From: an uncultured Lachnospiraceae bacterium
GTDB taxonomy: Bacteria; Bacillota; Clostridia; Lachnospirales; Lachnospiraceae
Assembly (NCBI GenBank): GCA_944380185.1
Contig: CALWGV010000106.1
Span: 1-64,000 of the forward strand
Length of the DNA stretch: 64,000 nucleotides
Direction: 5' to 3'
A program made the translations under genes and the position numbers. This document shows, piece by piece, positions 1 through 8,183 of this stretch. Position 1 is the first letter of the stretch. Each line of letters starts with the position of its first letter. The notes beneath the pieces are model-generated. The model ran no database searches. It was not told the origin of the DNA and was given only the letters and a program-made list of their open reading frames with translations.

Positions 1-52
1 CACAGTTCTGCACAGCCTGCACAGAATTTTGTGTAAATTTACTGATATTCAC
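1..52 (-). CDS. clpB: ClpB disaggregase, 5' end only (cut by window edge)
   Basis: Only the first 17 codons lie in the window. Read leftward from a GTG at 52 they give MNISKFTQNSVQAVQNC, which matches the start of the ClpB N-terminal (Clp_N) domain. A GGGAGG ribosome binding site sits seven bases before the GTG. ClpB is the cytosolic Hsp100 ATPase that works with DnaK to pull proteins out of aggregates. A CIRCE-like operator lies about 70 bases upstream (120-146), which fits HrcA-controlled heat-shock expression. The reading is short, but the N-terminal pattern, the start signal and the operator agree. ClpC also starts with a related domain but differs in these residues. Confidence 0.8.
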   Translation of the reverse strand, partial: MNISKFTQNSVQAVQNC

Positions 53-468
53 AAGAAGACCTCCCTTCTCTTCTCTGGTCTTACCTTTTTGTCTCCTATT
101 CCGCCCGGCGCATCTTTTGTTAGCCACCTGGCTTGTCGAGTGCTAATCTCAACTGATTATGGTATACCACGTTTTTGTCAAAAAGAAAAGGGGATTTTTA
201 AAAAAAATAATGAAAATTTTGTGAAATTCATCAATAAATCTTTGCCGCAGCTTTGTATAGATTTAACTGCTTAATTCGACCTGCTATTTTCCCCTTTGGC
301 CGTTTTTGAAGCGATTTTATATGGGTTTTTCTCCGGAAACGTGTATAATAAAATAGAGAGCTCCTTAACAGAGGAAATTGCTGCCGAACCGGGCATGACA
401 GAACGGTCCGTGGAGGGAAGCTGTATCGTCTTAAGAAAAAGCTTCGAAAACTATTGGGAGGTGAATGC
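53..468. other. Divergent intergenic region between clpB and the 469 gene
   Basis: No credible gene was found in these 416 bases. They hold the clpB leader and ribosome binding site, a CIRCE-like site (120-146), and a leftward promoter-like stretch (TTGACA at 176-181 or TTTTGA at 178-183, with CATAAT at 156-161). On the right there is a TATAAT box at 344-349 that may serve the gene at 469, without a clear -35 partner. A small GAAGC/GCTTC hairpin precedes that gene's GGGAGGTG ribosome binding site. Confidence 0.6.
120..146 (-). promoter_or_regulatory. CIRCE-like operator (HrcA site) of clpB
   Basis: On the minus strand the site reads TTAGCACTC, a 9-base spacer, then GGTGGCTAA. The first arm is a perfect match to the CIRCE consensus TTAGCACTC-N9-GAGTGCTAA. 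The second matches at 6 of 9 bases and the spacer length is exact. It lies between a leftward promoter-like sequence and the clpB start, the usual place for repression by HrcA. Confidence 0.7.
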
Positions 469-2028
469 ATGCGTAATACCGATTGGAGCAAAGAAAACAA
501 AATGCCCGGAGAAAACGAAGCGGAATTTGACCGCCTGCTCACGGAAAATGCTCCCACTCCGCCAGAAGATACTATCGCGGGGATAACGCCCTGGAAGACA
601 GCCATGAACCGAACCCTCGCCGGCATCGCCCTGAACTGCTTCACCCTAAACTTTCTTTATTTGAATTACATCCTTCCCGCCATCGGCACCCTTTTGTGCC
701 TGCTGGGTTTCCGCGCCATGCGCCGGGAAAACCGCTGGTTTAGAAGCTGCTACACTGTCTCCCTCCTGCAGACGGCCAGCCTTCTGTTCCGCCTGCTTAT
801 TAATACCACAGTCTATCAGCAGGCCTTCTATGCTTCCTCCGGCGGAACTGCCCTTTCCCTGGGGACTTTTCTCTTCAATTTTGTCCTGTTTTTCTGCCTG
901 TGGAGGGGACTCATCGCCGTCAAGGAAAAAGCCGGACTGCCGCCCAGGGCAAAAGGAGCCGGCTTTCTGATCCTCTGGTACCTGTTTGTCTTCCTTCTAG
1001 CCCTAGTCTCCTACAGCGGACTGATCATCGGACTGCTGATGATTACCGCCTACATCTTCATCCTGCGCAGTCTCTTCCGGCTGTCGAAGGAACTGGATGA
1101 AGCGGGATACGGGATCCAAAGCGCACCGTCCCGCCTCTCCGATTGGTCTTTGAGCCTGCTTCTCTCCCTTTTTCTGCTCGCCGGCGGAATCTGCGGCTAT
1201 CTCTTTTTTGACACCTATCCCATGGACTGGACTCTTGCCGGCACAGGCGAGCGCGACGAGCTGCTGGAAATCGGGGAAAACCTGATCCGCTTAGGGTTCC
1301 CAGAGGAAATCCTGGATGACCTGACCGCCGAGGACCTTGCCGCCTGCGAAGGGGCTCTGCGGGTGGTGACCGACGTCCACGAATACCCCTTTAATGAGGG
1401 ACAGAACGTCCTGGAATACAGAGAGGCGGATCCGGATCTGCGAACTTCAGCCGGATACTACTGGACAACGGTCTATGATGTGCAGGAGCTCACCATCACC
1501 GGCATTGCCGTGGAACTGCCGGGGGAACGGGAGCAATGGAAGATCTTCCATCATTTTCTCTGGACCGTCAATCCGGGATTCTGCGGTACGGAATCCATAC
1601 AGCTCTGGCCGGCGTATCATCTCGGCGAAGGCTGGGCCGACGGCGGCCAGCTTTCCGGACAGCTTCTCTATGATAAGGACGGGGTCACCTTTACCTCCCC
1701 CTACCACTATCTGGGGAGCCGGACCTATACCTCCCAGAGTATCTTCTGGGGACAGCAGACCTCCACCGATATTTTTGCCTCCTTCTCCCTGCCGAATGAC
1801 GGAGAGAGACAGCGAGGGTATATCTCCTATCTGGCCGAAGAGGCGGCCGACGGCTATATCATCGACTCCTGGTGCAACTACACCCACCAGCAGACCTGGT
1901 TCCAGTACCCGGCCTGGACCGCAATGGACCGGCAGCTGGCCGGCGCTCCTAACCGTGACGGGGCTTTCTTCACCGTACAGGATGCCCTGCAGTTCTATCC
2001 GACGGAGGAAGAAATCAATCTCTACTGA
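469..2028 (+). CDS. Membrane protein of unknown function with large C-terminal extracytoplasmic domain
   Basis: The family is not recognised. The 519-residue product has a short acidic, hydrophilic N-terminus, then several hydrophobic segments in roughly residues 45-210 (grouped LYLNYILPAIGTLLCLL-type helices). A last helix near residue 235 (LLLSLFLLAGGICGYLFF) is followed by about 270 hydrophilic residues rich in Trp, Tyr and Asp and without catalytic motifs I know. This suggests a membrane anchor carrying an exported sensing or binding domain. The ATG at 469 is chosen because GGGAGGTG lies just upstream; an in-frame TTG at 454 overlaps that site. The TraX-family gene follows 31 bases later in the same direction, so the two are probably cotranscribed. 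Confidence 0.75.
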   Translation: MRNTDWSKENKMPGENEAEFDRLLTENAPTPPEDTIAGITPWKTAMNRTLAGIALNCFTLNFLYLNYILPAIGTLLCLLGFRAMRRENRWFRSCYTVSLLQTASLLFRLLINTTVYQQAFYASSGGTALSLGTFLFNFVLFFCLWRGLIAVKEKAGLPPRAKGAGFLILWYLFVFLLALVSYSGLIIGLLMITAYIFILRSLFRLSKELDEAGYGIQSAPSRLSDWSLSLLLSLFLLAGGICGYLFFDTYPMDWTLAGTGERDELLEIGENLIRLGFPEEILDDLTAEDLAACEGALRVVTDVHEYPFNEGQNVLEYREADPDLRTSAGYYWTTVYDVQELTITGIAVELPGEREQWKIFHHFLWTVNPGFCGTESIQLWPAYHLGEGWADGGQLSGQLLYDKDGVTFTSPYHYLGSRTYTSQSIFWGQQTSTDIFASFSLPNDGERQRGYISYLAEEAADGYIIDSWCNYTHQQTWFQYPAWTAMDRQLAGAPNRDGAFFTVQDALQFYPTEEEINLY

Positions 2029-2059
2029 CTTAAGAAAATGCAAATCGAGGGGAGATACT

Positions 2060-2827
2060 ATGCAGAAAGATAAGATGCAGCGCTATAAAATACTGGATTC
2101 CAATACGATAAAGCTCATCGCTATCCTCGCGATGACAATAGACCATATCGCCTGGGCAGCATTCCCCGGCTATCCCAGAGATCCTCTGCCGGTATTGATG
2201 CACATCGTTGGCCGGCTGACCTGCCCCATCATGTGCTATTTCATAGCGGAAGGGTATTACCACACAAAAGACGTCGGCAAATACACCTTCCGGTTATTTG
2301 TATTTGCGCTCATTTCCCATTTTCCCTATTTATTCGCATCGATGGATTTTGTGGATTGGAAGTCCTTTATCCCCTTCTATTACGGGAATATTCTCAATCA
2401 GACCAGCGTAATGTGGTCTCTCGCCTGGGGACTGGTTATGCTGCGGATTGCAGACAGTGATCGGATAAAGGACGAATTTCTAAAGGCCGGGCTTATTATT
2501 TTGATCTGCCTGGTCAGCTTTCCCAGCGATTGGAGCTGTGTGGTGGCCCTCTGCGTTATGGCCTTTGGGACAAACAGAGGCCGGTTCAAAACCCAGATGC
2601 TCTGGATGGTTTTCTATGTGGCCATCTACGCAGCCGTATATTTCTTTGCCATCGACCCGATTTATGGTTTGATGCAGATGGGTGTTGTCCTGTCCATTCC
2701 GATCATTCGCTTGTACAATGGGAAACGGGGAAAGAGCCCCCGACTAAACCGATTCATGAAATGGTTCTTCTATCTCTATTATCCCCTGCACCTGCTGCTG
2801 ATCGGATGGATCCAGTCAATGCAGTAG
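2060..2827 (+). CDS. TraX family membrane protein
   Basis: The 255-residue polytopic protein carries the TraX-family pattern: an N-terminal LDSNTIKLIAILAMTIDHIAW segment, the HIVGRLTCPIMCYFIAEGY region and a C-terminal FYLYYPLHLLLIGWI helix. F-plasmid TraX acetylates the pilin N-terminus, but chromosomal homologues in Clostridia have no known conjugation role and are thought to be membrane acyltransferase-like proteins. About seven or eight membrane segments are visible. The ATG at 2060 follows a GGGGAG ribosome binding site. The gene sits 31 bases after the unknown membrane protein, and no pilus or transfer gene is nearby, so a conjugation role is unlikely here. Confidence 0.85.
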   Translation: MQKDKMQRYKILDSNTIKLIAILAMTIDHIAWAAFPGYPRDPLPVLMHIVGRLTCPIMCYFIAEGYYHTKDVGKYTFRLFVFALISHFPYLFASMDFVDWKSFIPFYYGNILNQTSVMWSLAWGLVMLRIADSDRIKDEFLKAGLIILICLVSFPSDWSCVVALCVMAFGTNRGRFKTQMLWMVFYVAIYAAVYFFAIDPIYGLMQMGVVLSIPIIRLYNGKRGKSPRLNRFMKWFFYLYYPLHLLLIGWIQSMQ

Positions 2828-2865
2828 CTCCCATTTGTCGAAATGACAATGTCTCCACACAGAAA

Positions 2866-2918
2866 GGCGGCAGTCAAGGCCGGGCACATGCCCCTTTGTC
2901 TCAGCCTTGACTGCCGCC
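2866..2918 (-). terminator. Strong hairpin terminator between convergent genes
   Basis: A perfect 15-base inverted repeat (GGCGGCAGTCAAGGC at 2866-2880 and its complement at 2904-2918) encloses a second small hairpin (GGGCACATGCCC). On the minus strand it is followed by CTTTCT, so it best serves the leftward zinc-ribbon gene. It may also block readthrough from the TraX gene. Confidence 0.75.
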
Positions 2919-2958
2919 CGGCGGTCTGCCTATAATTCCATATTAATCGATCGCATAC

Positions 2959-3495
2959 TTACGGCAAAAAGCCTCGGATCATATCCAGCTCGTAATAACG
3001 CTCCAGGTAATCAAGCATATCCTGCATCTCCTGGGGTGACATGGACGCATATTCCCCCAGAGCGATAAAGATCACCACAAGCAGCAGAATACCAATGATC
3101 AGATTCAGCACTGCCATAATAATGCCGGCGATGGCCATACCTCTGCTCTGGGATTTGAGACCCAAGATACCGAAAATCAAACCTGCTATGCCCAAGATAA
3201 TACTGAGCACACCCCAGGTGACAAAGGAACAGCAGGTACTCAGGAGTCCTACGATGCCCAACACCAGCGATGTGATCGCGAAGCCTTTGCGGGCTCCGGA
3301 CTGACGCTCATATACCGGCGCTTCATCGTACTGGGAATAATCCGAATACTGATTTCTGTTGTCCTGATAGAATCCTTCTTTCGTACTGTTTTCCGAATAG
3401 GAGTCATTGGACCGCGCATCATCCACCGGTGTCCCGCACTCATCACAACGCACAGCATCATCCGGCAGCTTTTTGCCGCATACCTTACAATACAT
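2959..3495 (-). CDS. Zinc-ribbon, DUF4190-type membrane protein
   Basis: The 178-residue protein starts with a zinc-ribbon: MYCKVCGKKLPDDAVRCDECG has two CxxC pairs at residues 3-6 and 17-20. A Tyr-, Ser- and Asp-rich linker follows, then two hydrophobic segments in about residues 70-115 of the GI(V)LGIAGLIFGILGL type seen in DUF4190 proteins, and a third near residue 130. Such proteins are usually of unknown function and sit in the cytoplasmic membrane with the zinc-ribbon inside. The ATG has an AGGTGG ribosome binding site. The rubredoxin gene lies 65 bases upstream on the same strand. Confidence 0.8.
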   Translation of the reverse strand: MYCKVCGKKLPDDAVRCDECGTPVDDARSNDSYSENSTKEGFYQDNRNQYSDYSQYDEAPVYERQSGARKGFAITSLVLGIVGLLSTCCSFVTWGVLSIILGIAGLIFGILGLKSQSRGMAIAGIIMAVLNLIIGILLLVVIFIALGEYASMSPQEMQDMLDYLERYYELDMIRGFLP

Positions 3496-3560
3496 AATCC
3501 ACCTCGCGCATCAGGCACCCTATCCGTTGCCTGTCTTTTGTATTTGTTCTTCTCTTTCTG

Positions 3561-3719
3561 TCAGGCCTCGGGCTCAAACATATCCTTGCCCACCTGGCAC
3601 AGAGGGCATACATAGTCTTCCGGGACATCCTCCCACTTAGTGCCGGGCGCTACTCCATTCTCAGGATCGCCTGCTTCCTCATCATATACATAACCGCAAA
3701 CCGTGCATACATACTTCAT
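3561..3719 (-). CDS. Rubredoxin
   Basis: The 52-residue protein has both rubredoxin iron-binding loops: CTVCGYVY near the start and [11 protein letters not shown] near the end, with the conserved [20 protein letters not shown] between them. It is a small cytosolic electron carrier that, in anaerobes, typically feeds oxygen- and peroxide-detoxifying enzymes such as rubrerythrin or flavodiiron proteins. None of these partners is in the window. The ATG at 3719 is chosen because AGGAGA lies at good distance and the family starts with MKYVC; a longer upstream reading frame has no start signal. Confidence 0.95.
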   Translation of the reverse strand: MKYVCTVCGYVYDEEAGDPENGVAPGTKWEDVPEDYVCPLCQVGKDMFEPEA

Positions 3720-3886
3720 GAATATCATTCTCCTTTCATTGTTCTTGCCCGCACTTTTTTGGCAGCTGACACACCCGGAGAGTGTGTCGTTATCATTGTC
3801 CATGATTTTGCATCGGGCATTTCCGCTCAGAGCGGTACTGTGGTTTCTACTATACAGCGAAAAACTGTTTCTGTCAATCTCCGCCT

Positions 3887-4726
3887 TTATTGAATCTCTT
3901 CCAGGGAAGCAAAGCTATACCCCATCTCCTCCCATTTTGTCAAAAGTTCATCCAGAATCTCCGCATTAGTGGAAGAGGTACTGTGCAGAAGCACCACAGC
4001 TCCCGGATGAATACGGCCCAGCAGCTTTTCAAAGGCCTCCTCCTTCGTAGGCTGGTCGTCCTGAAGCCAATCCACGTAGGCAAGGCTCCAGAAAAAGGTA
4101 CGATACCCCAGCTCCTTTGCTGTCTCCAGATTTGCCTCGCTGTATTTGCCCTGAGGCGGCCGGTAAAACTTTACCATCTCCTGTCCCGTAACCTCCTTAT
4201 ACAGCGCCTCCAGCTCCTCCAACTCCTGCCGGAAAGCCTCCGGGTCTGCTATGGTGCCCATATCCGGATGATGGCATGTATGATTCGCTACGATATGCCC
4301 TTCATCCACCATTCTCTGTACCAGTTCCGGGCTGGTTTCAATATAATTTCCCACTACAAAGAAGGTGGCCGGCACTCCATGCTTTTTCAGTGCATCAAGA
4401 ATAGTCGGCGTACAGCCATTTTCATATCCGGCGTCAAAGGTCAGATAAATGATCTTCTCTTCGGTATTTCCCACATACCAGGCATCATAAGCTGCAAGCT
4501 CCTCTGCGCTCACATTCCCCTGAGGTTTTGTCCCCTCCTCACCAAAGCTCAGTCCCCAGTTATCCACCGCAGCGGAGACCTCCCCTGCAGTCTCCCGCGA
4601 ATCGACAAGCATCCCCACGCCTGTTCCCAGCAGATACATGCAGGCAAAAAGGCACAGAATTCCTGCGCCTTTTGCCATATAGCGGACATGTTTCTTCCCC
4701 ATGACATTTTTGACGTCCAGCTTCAT
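3887..4726 (-). CDS. pdaA: PdaA-type polysaccharide deacetylase (muramic delta-lactam formation)
   Basis: The 279-residue protein has an N-terminal membrane anchor (about residues 20-40) and a NodB-type deacetylase domain (about 90-275). It matches PdaA over several signatures: [33 protein letters not shown] (metal-binding histidines), [18 protein letters not shown] and HPGAVVLLH. PdaA deacetylates muramic acid so that the delta-lactam of spore cortex peptidoglycan can form, which suggests a spore former. The catalytic Asp of the TFD motif is kept; the next residue, Asn in Bacillus PdaA, is Ala here. It is transcribed away from the small membrane protein gene at 4880. Confidence 0.88.
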   Translation of the reverse strand: MKLDVKNVMGKKHVRYMAKGAGILCLFACMYLLGTGVGMLVDSRETAGEVSAAVDNWGLSFGEEGTKPQGNVSAEELAAYDAWYVGNTEEKIIYLTFDAGYENGCTPTILDALKKHGVPATFFVVGNYIETSPELVQRMVDEGHIVANHTCHHPDMGTIADPEAFRQELEELEALYKEVTGQEMVKFYRPPQGKYSEANLETAKELGYRTFFWSLAYVDWLQDDQPTKEEAFEKLLGRIHPGAVVLLHSTSSTNAEILDELLTKWEEMGYSFASLEEIQ

Positions 4727-4822
4727 TTTGCACGCTCTCTTCCCAACTCTTATGCTACTATTATATAAAAATTCCGCTTCGCTATTCGTGCGGATATATT
4801 TCCCGCTATCTCTTATCGCGTA

Positions 4823-4852
4823 TTGACTTTTGCTTTCCTTGTCATCTATAAT
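4823..4852 (+). promoter_or_regulatory. Sigma-A type promoter of the small membrane protein gene
   Basis: TTGACT (4823-4828) and TATAAT (4847-4852) are separated by 18 bases and lie 28 bases before the ATG at 4880, with GGAAGGAG between. This supports the small gene being expressed. Confidence 0.7.
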
Positions 4853-4879
4853 AGGAAAAACAAAGGAAGGAGCTTACCT

Positions 4880-5086
4880 ATGAAAAAAACCAAACGTGTT
4901 CTGGCAGCTGTTGCCGTCGTTATCCTGGCCGGTCTCTATCTGTGCAGCCTGATTTTCGCTTTGATTGATCATCCGATGAAGGATTCTCTGCTGACCGCTT
5001 CCCTGTATGCGACCGTCGTGATTCCAGTCCTTTTGTATGTCTTTCTCTTTATCACCAGACTTCTTCAAAAAAACCAGGACAAATAA
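4880..5086 (+). CDS. Small two-helix membrane protein of unknown function
   Basis: The 68-residue protein has a basic start (MKKTKR), a first hydrophobic helix (about residues 7-28), a short polar turn containing DHPMKD, a second helix (about 38-60) and a basic tail. The family is not recognised. A near-consensus promoter and an AAGGAAGGAG ribosome binding site argue for a real gene. It stands alone, divergent from pdaA and convergent with purA, and shares the purA terminator. Confidence 0.7.
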   Translation: MKKTKRVLAAVAVVILAGLYLCSLIFALIDHPMKDSLLTASLYATVVIPVLLYVFLFITRLLQKNQDK

Positions 5087-5132
5087 AAAACGAACAATAG
5101 AGAATATCCTGCTTCTCTTCTGGAGAGAATCC

Positions 5133-5163
5133 AAAAAACGAGCCCTGCCTTTCGGCAGAGCCC
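5133..5163 (-). terminator. Rho-independent terminator of purA
   Basis: An imperfect GC-rich stem (5140-5149 with 5154-5163, loop TTTC) is followed on the minus strand by TTTTTT (5133-5138). A looser T-rich stretch on the plus strand may also stop transcripts of the small membrane protein gene. Confidence 0.8.
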
Positions 5164-5232
5164 GCATCAGTCAGTTTTTATTTACTTTTTTATCTTTCCG
5201 CCTGACATCGTTCGTTCACTTTGCTCTCTGTC

Positions 5233-6507
5233 TCAGCGCATAATAATATCATCGCGGCCCGGGCCATTGGAAACCATGGTCACCGGCACTTCCAGCTCTT
5301 TTTCGATGAACTCCACATAGCGGCGACAATTTTCCGGCAGCTCTTCATAACGCCGGATGCCGCGAATATCACACTTCCAGCCCGGCAGTTTTTCATATAC
5401 CGGCACAGCCCGGTTGAGCTTATCTGTGGTGGGGAAATCTCTGGTCACCTGGCCGTCGATCTCATAGCCTACGCACACCGGCAGCTCATCCAGATATCCC
5501 AGCACGTCAAGGACGGTCAGCGCTGCTTCCGTGGCGCCCTGGATCCGGCAGCCATAGCGTGATGCCACGGCGTCAAACCATCCCATCCTTCTGGGACGAC
5601 CGGTGGTGGCGCCAAACTCGCCTCCATCTCCTCCGCGGCGGCGCAGCTCATCGGCCTCATCTCCGAAAATTTCACTGACAAATGCTCCTGCGCCCACAGC
5701 GCTGGAATAAGCCTTTACCACCGCCGTGATCTGACGGATCTCGTAGGGAGGAATACCTGCACCTATAGCTCCATAGGCCGCCAGCGTGGAGGAAGAGGTC
5801 ACCATCGGATAGATGCCATGGTCCGGATCCTTCAGGGAACCCAGCTGCCCCTCCAGCAGGATATTTTTTCCCTCCTTCATCGCCTGATGCAGGTAAGCTG
5901 AAACGTCACAGATGTAAGGCTTCACCATATCTGCATAGGACAGAAGGGTCTCGTAGAGCTCCTCCGGATCAATCAGCGGTTTGTGATACAGATGCTCAAA
6001 AAGGACGTTTTTGATCTCGCAGACTCTCTCCACCTTCTCCTTCAGCGCCTCCTTGTCATAGAGCTCACTGACCTGAAAACCAATCTTGGCATATTTATCC
6101 GAGTAAAAAGGGGCGATGCCCGACTTGGTAGAACCAAAGGATTTGCCTGCCAGGCGAGCCTCCTCATAGGTATCCTGCAGGATATGGTAGGGCATCATGA
6201 TCTGAGCCCGGTCGGAAACCAGGATGTGAGGAGCCGGCACTCCCCGGTCCTCCAGAGATTTCAGTTCTTCCAGCAGATAAGGGATATTCAGCGCCACACC
6301 ATTGCCGATAATGTTGGTAATGTGTCCGTAAAACACGCCGGAGGGCAGCAGATGAAGGGCAAATTTACCGTAATTGTTGATGATGGTATGCCCTGCGTTG
6401 CTTCCTCCCTGAAAGCGGATCACGATATCCGATTCCTTGGCCAGCATGTCGGTGATCTTTCCTTTTCCCTCGTCGCCACAGTTGGCGCCCACGATTGCTC
6501 TAACCAT
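5233..6507 (-). CDS. purA: Adenylosuccinate synthetase
   Basis: The 424-residue enzyme condenses IMP and aspartate using GTP, the first step from IMP to AMP. It shows the N-terminal GDEGKGK phosphate loop, GGSNAGHT, GSTKSGIAP, the LLEGQLGSLKDPDHG segment and the late TTGRPRRMGWFD motif. The start is placed at the ATG of MVRAIVGANCG, eight bases after GGAGG; an ATG two codons earlier is too close to that site. A LysR regulator gene ends about 100 bases upstream on the same strand. purB, for the next step to AMP, is encoded 1.7 kb away. Confidence 0.96.
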   Translation of the reverse strand: MVRAIVGANCGDEGKGKITDMLAKESDIVIRFQGGSNAGHTIINNYGKFALHLLPSGVFYGHITNIIGNGVALNIPYLLEELKSLEDRGVPAPHILVSDRAQIMMPYHILQDTYEEARLAGKSFGSTKSGIAPFYSDKYAKIGFQVSELYDKEALKEKVERVCEIKNVLFEHLYHKPLIDPEELYETLLSYADMVKPYICDVSAYLHQAMKEGKNILLEGQLGSLKDPDHGIYPMVTSSSTLAAYGAIGAGIPPYEIRQITAVVKAYSSAVGAGAFVSEIFGDEADELRRRGGDGGEFGATTGRPRRMGWFDAVASRYGCRIQGATEAALTVLDVLGYLDELPVCVGYEIDGQVTRDFPTTDKLNRAVPVYEKLPGWKCDIRGIRRYEELPENCRRYVEFIEKELEVPVTMVSNGPGRDDIIMR

Positions 6508-6603
6508 TCCCATGGCCTCCTTATTTTCACTCCGGCTGTGCCGGTTGTGTTGACTCAATACAGTATCATCATACCGCATTATCGATTATAAGTAAAATCA
6601 ATG

Positions 6604-7521
6604 TTATTTATATTCTTCATAATCAGTATTTATATTCTGTCCCTCCATCATCTCCAGGAGCCGGCGAGCAGCCGGCGAAAGCGGCAATCGATTGTCCGTG
6701 ACCACGCACATTTGCCGCACCGGAAGACCTTCCTCAAAGGCGAGAGCAAACACATGTCCCTTTTCCCTCTCTTCTGCGGCAAAGTCCTCTGCCACGCAGC
6801 CAATTCCCATGTTCCGCGCCGCAAACTGCACGATCATATCGCTGGTGGCCAGCTCAAATTCCGGCGTCAGCCTCACCTGCCGTCCGGCCAGATATTCATC
6901 CAAAAAGCGCCGACTGCTGGTATTCTTCTCCAGGCAGATGAGGGGCAGCTTCTCCAGCTCCCTGTAGGAGAGCACCCTCCCGGCAAGAGCCGCGAACCGG
7001 CTTCCGGCAATAAAACAATCCTGCACAGGACGCACTGGTTTCCAGCTGTCGTCGGGGATCGTCTGCGACGGAGCTGTCACCACGCCGAAATCAATGCCGC
7101 CGGCTGCCAGAATCTCCAGGGTTTCCGGTGTAGGACCATTGGTCACTTTTACTTTTACCCCGGGATAGCTCTCATGAAACTTCTCTAAAAAGGGGAGGAG
7201 AAAGAAGCGCAGAGTCATATCGCTGGCGCCGATGCGCACCTCTCCGTCTTCCAGGCTGCCCAATCTGCGCACGGCCTGCTCACCAGTCAGAATGCTCTGC
7301 AGCCCCTCCGATACATGGCGGTACAAAAGCTCTCCTGCCTGCGTCATCCGCACTCCCCTGGACGTGCGGACAAAGAGTTCACTGCCCAGCTCCCGCTCCA
7401 GCTGCCTGACGGCCTGGCTCACCGCCGGCTGGGAAACGCATAATTTTTTTGCCGCCGCCGTAACGCTGCCGCAGTTTCCTACCTGATAGAACACCCGATA
7501 CTGTTCCAGATTGATGTCCAC
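6604..7521 (-). CDS. LysR family transcriptional regulator
   Basis: The 305-residue protein begins with a LysR winged-helix domain (INLEQYRVFYQVG..SVTAAAKKLCVSQPAVSQAVRQLE) in about residues 1-60. A periplasmic-binding-protein-like effector domain (about 90-295) follows. The ligand is unknown. A GTG at 7521 is taken as start because AGGAGG lies eight bases before it and the helix-turn-helix begins at once. It precedes purA on the same strand, but nothing shows that it controls purine genes. It is divergent from an XRE-type regulator, with about 140 bases for shared control. Confidence 0.9.
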   Translation of the reverse strand: MDINLEQYRVFYQVGNCGSVTAAAKKLCVSQPAVSQAVRQLERELGSELFVRTSRGVRMTQAGELLYRHVSEGLQSILTGEQAVRRLGSLEDGEVRIGASDMTLRFFLLPFLEKFHESYPGVKVKVTNGPTPETLEILAAGGIDFGVVTAPSQTIPDDSWKPVRPVQDCFIAGSRFAALAGRVLSYRELEKLPLICLEKNTSSRRFLDEYLAGRQVRLTPEFELATSDMIVQFAARNMGIGCVAEDFAAEEREKGHVFALAFEEGLPVRQMCVVTDNRLPLSPAARRLLEMMEGQNINTDYEEYK

Positions 7522-7664
7522 CGGTCCTTCCTCCTTCTTCTGTGTTCTCAACATTACCTTACCACCTTCCCCCTGCCGTTGGCAAGAGGAACCCTGATTT
7601 TTGCCATCCTGTGTTACATTTTACCCGCCTCAGCGTTTTATATTATAGAAAGGTGAACAAGAAT

Positions 7665-8039
7665 ATGCTGCTGCCAGATCGACTTAAGCTTCTCCGTAAC
7701 CGGTTTGGATATTCTCAGGAGGCTCTCTCTAAAACACTCTCAATCTCTCGCATGGCCTACACCCAGTACGAAACGGGCCACCGCGAACCTAGTCTGAGGA
7801 CGCTGATTGATCTTGCTCAAGTTTACAATGTGTCTTTGGACTATCTATTAGGGCTCTCCGACCTTTCCCATCTGCCCGTTCTTTCTCCCGGGGAAAGATT
7901 TCTTCTGTCGCAGCTTGATCGCTTGGCCGATGACAGACGGCAGACTGTTTTCCGCACTCTGCAGCATGAGCTGGGAGAGCAGATCCTAAGCGGTTCCATA
8001 GACCATGAAGATAGCCTTCCTGGACGACCTACCCCCTAG
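7665..8039 (+). CDS. XRE family helix-turn-helix regulator
   Basis: The 124-residue protein has a Cro/C1-type helix-turn-helix at about residues 5-60 (RLKLLRNRFGYSQEALSKTLSISRMAYTQYETGHREPSLRTLIDLA) with the common ending VSLDYLLGLSD. A charged C-terminal half (about 65-124) could mediate dimerisation. Targets are unknown. The ATG at 7665 follows AAAGGTGA; a GTG at 7653 overlaps that site and is less likely. It is divergent from the LysR gene and followed by a strong terminator. Confidence 0.88.
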   Translation: MLLPDRLKLLRNRFGYSQEALSKTLSISRMAYTQYETGHREPSLRTLIDLAQVYNVSLDYLLGLSDLSHLPVLSPGERFLLSQLDRLADDRRQTVFRTLQHELGEQILSGSIDHEDSLPGRPTP

Positions 8040-8086
8040 CTCGGCCGAAAGCGCTGACCCGTCTTCCATGGCTATGGTAATAGAAA

Positions 8087-8123
8087 CAGCCCAGGCAACT
8101 AGCTGCCTGGGCTGCTTATTTTT
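8087..8123 (+). terminator. Bidirectional rho-independent terminator
   Basis: A perfect 11-base stem (CAGCCCAGGCA at 8087-8097 with its complement at 8104-8114) is followed by CTTATTTTT. Upstream bases give TTTCTATT on the other strand, so it can end both the XRE gene and leftward purB. Confidence 0.88.
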
Positions 8124-8183
8124 AGCACTTTTACAGGTGCGCTTTTATAGCACTTCTCACTGTCTCACTCTGTCCTGTACGCT

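Noticed and set aside
231..644. A 137-codon leftward frame near the left edge
   Set aside because: It overlaps the start of the better supported gene at 469 and its composition looks non-coding.
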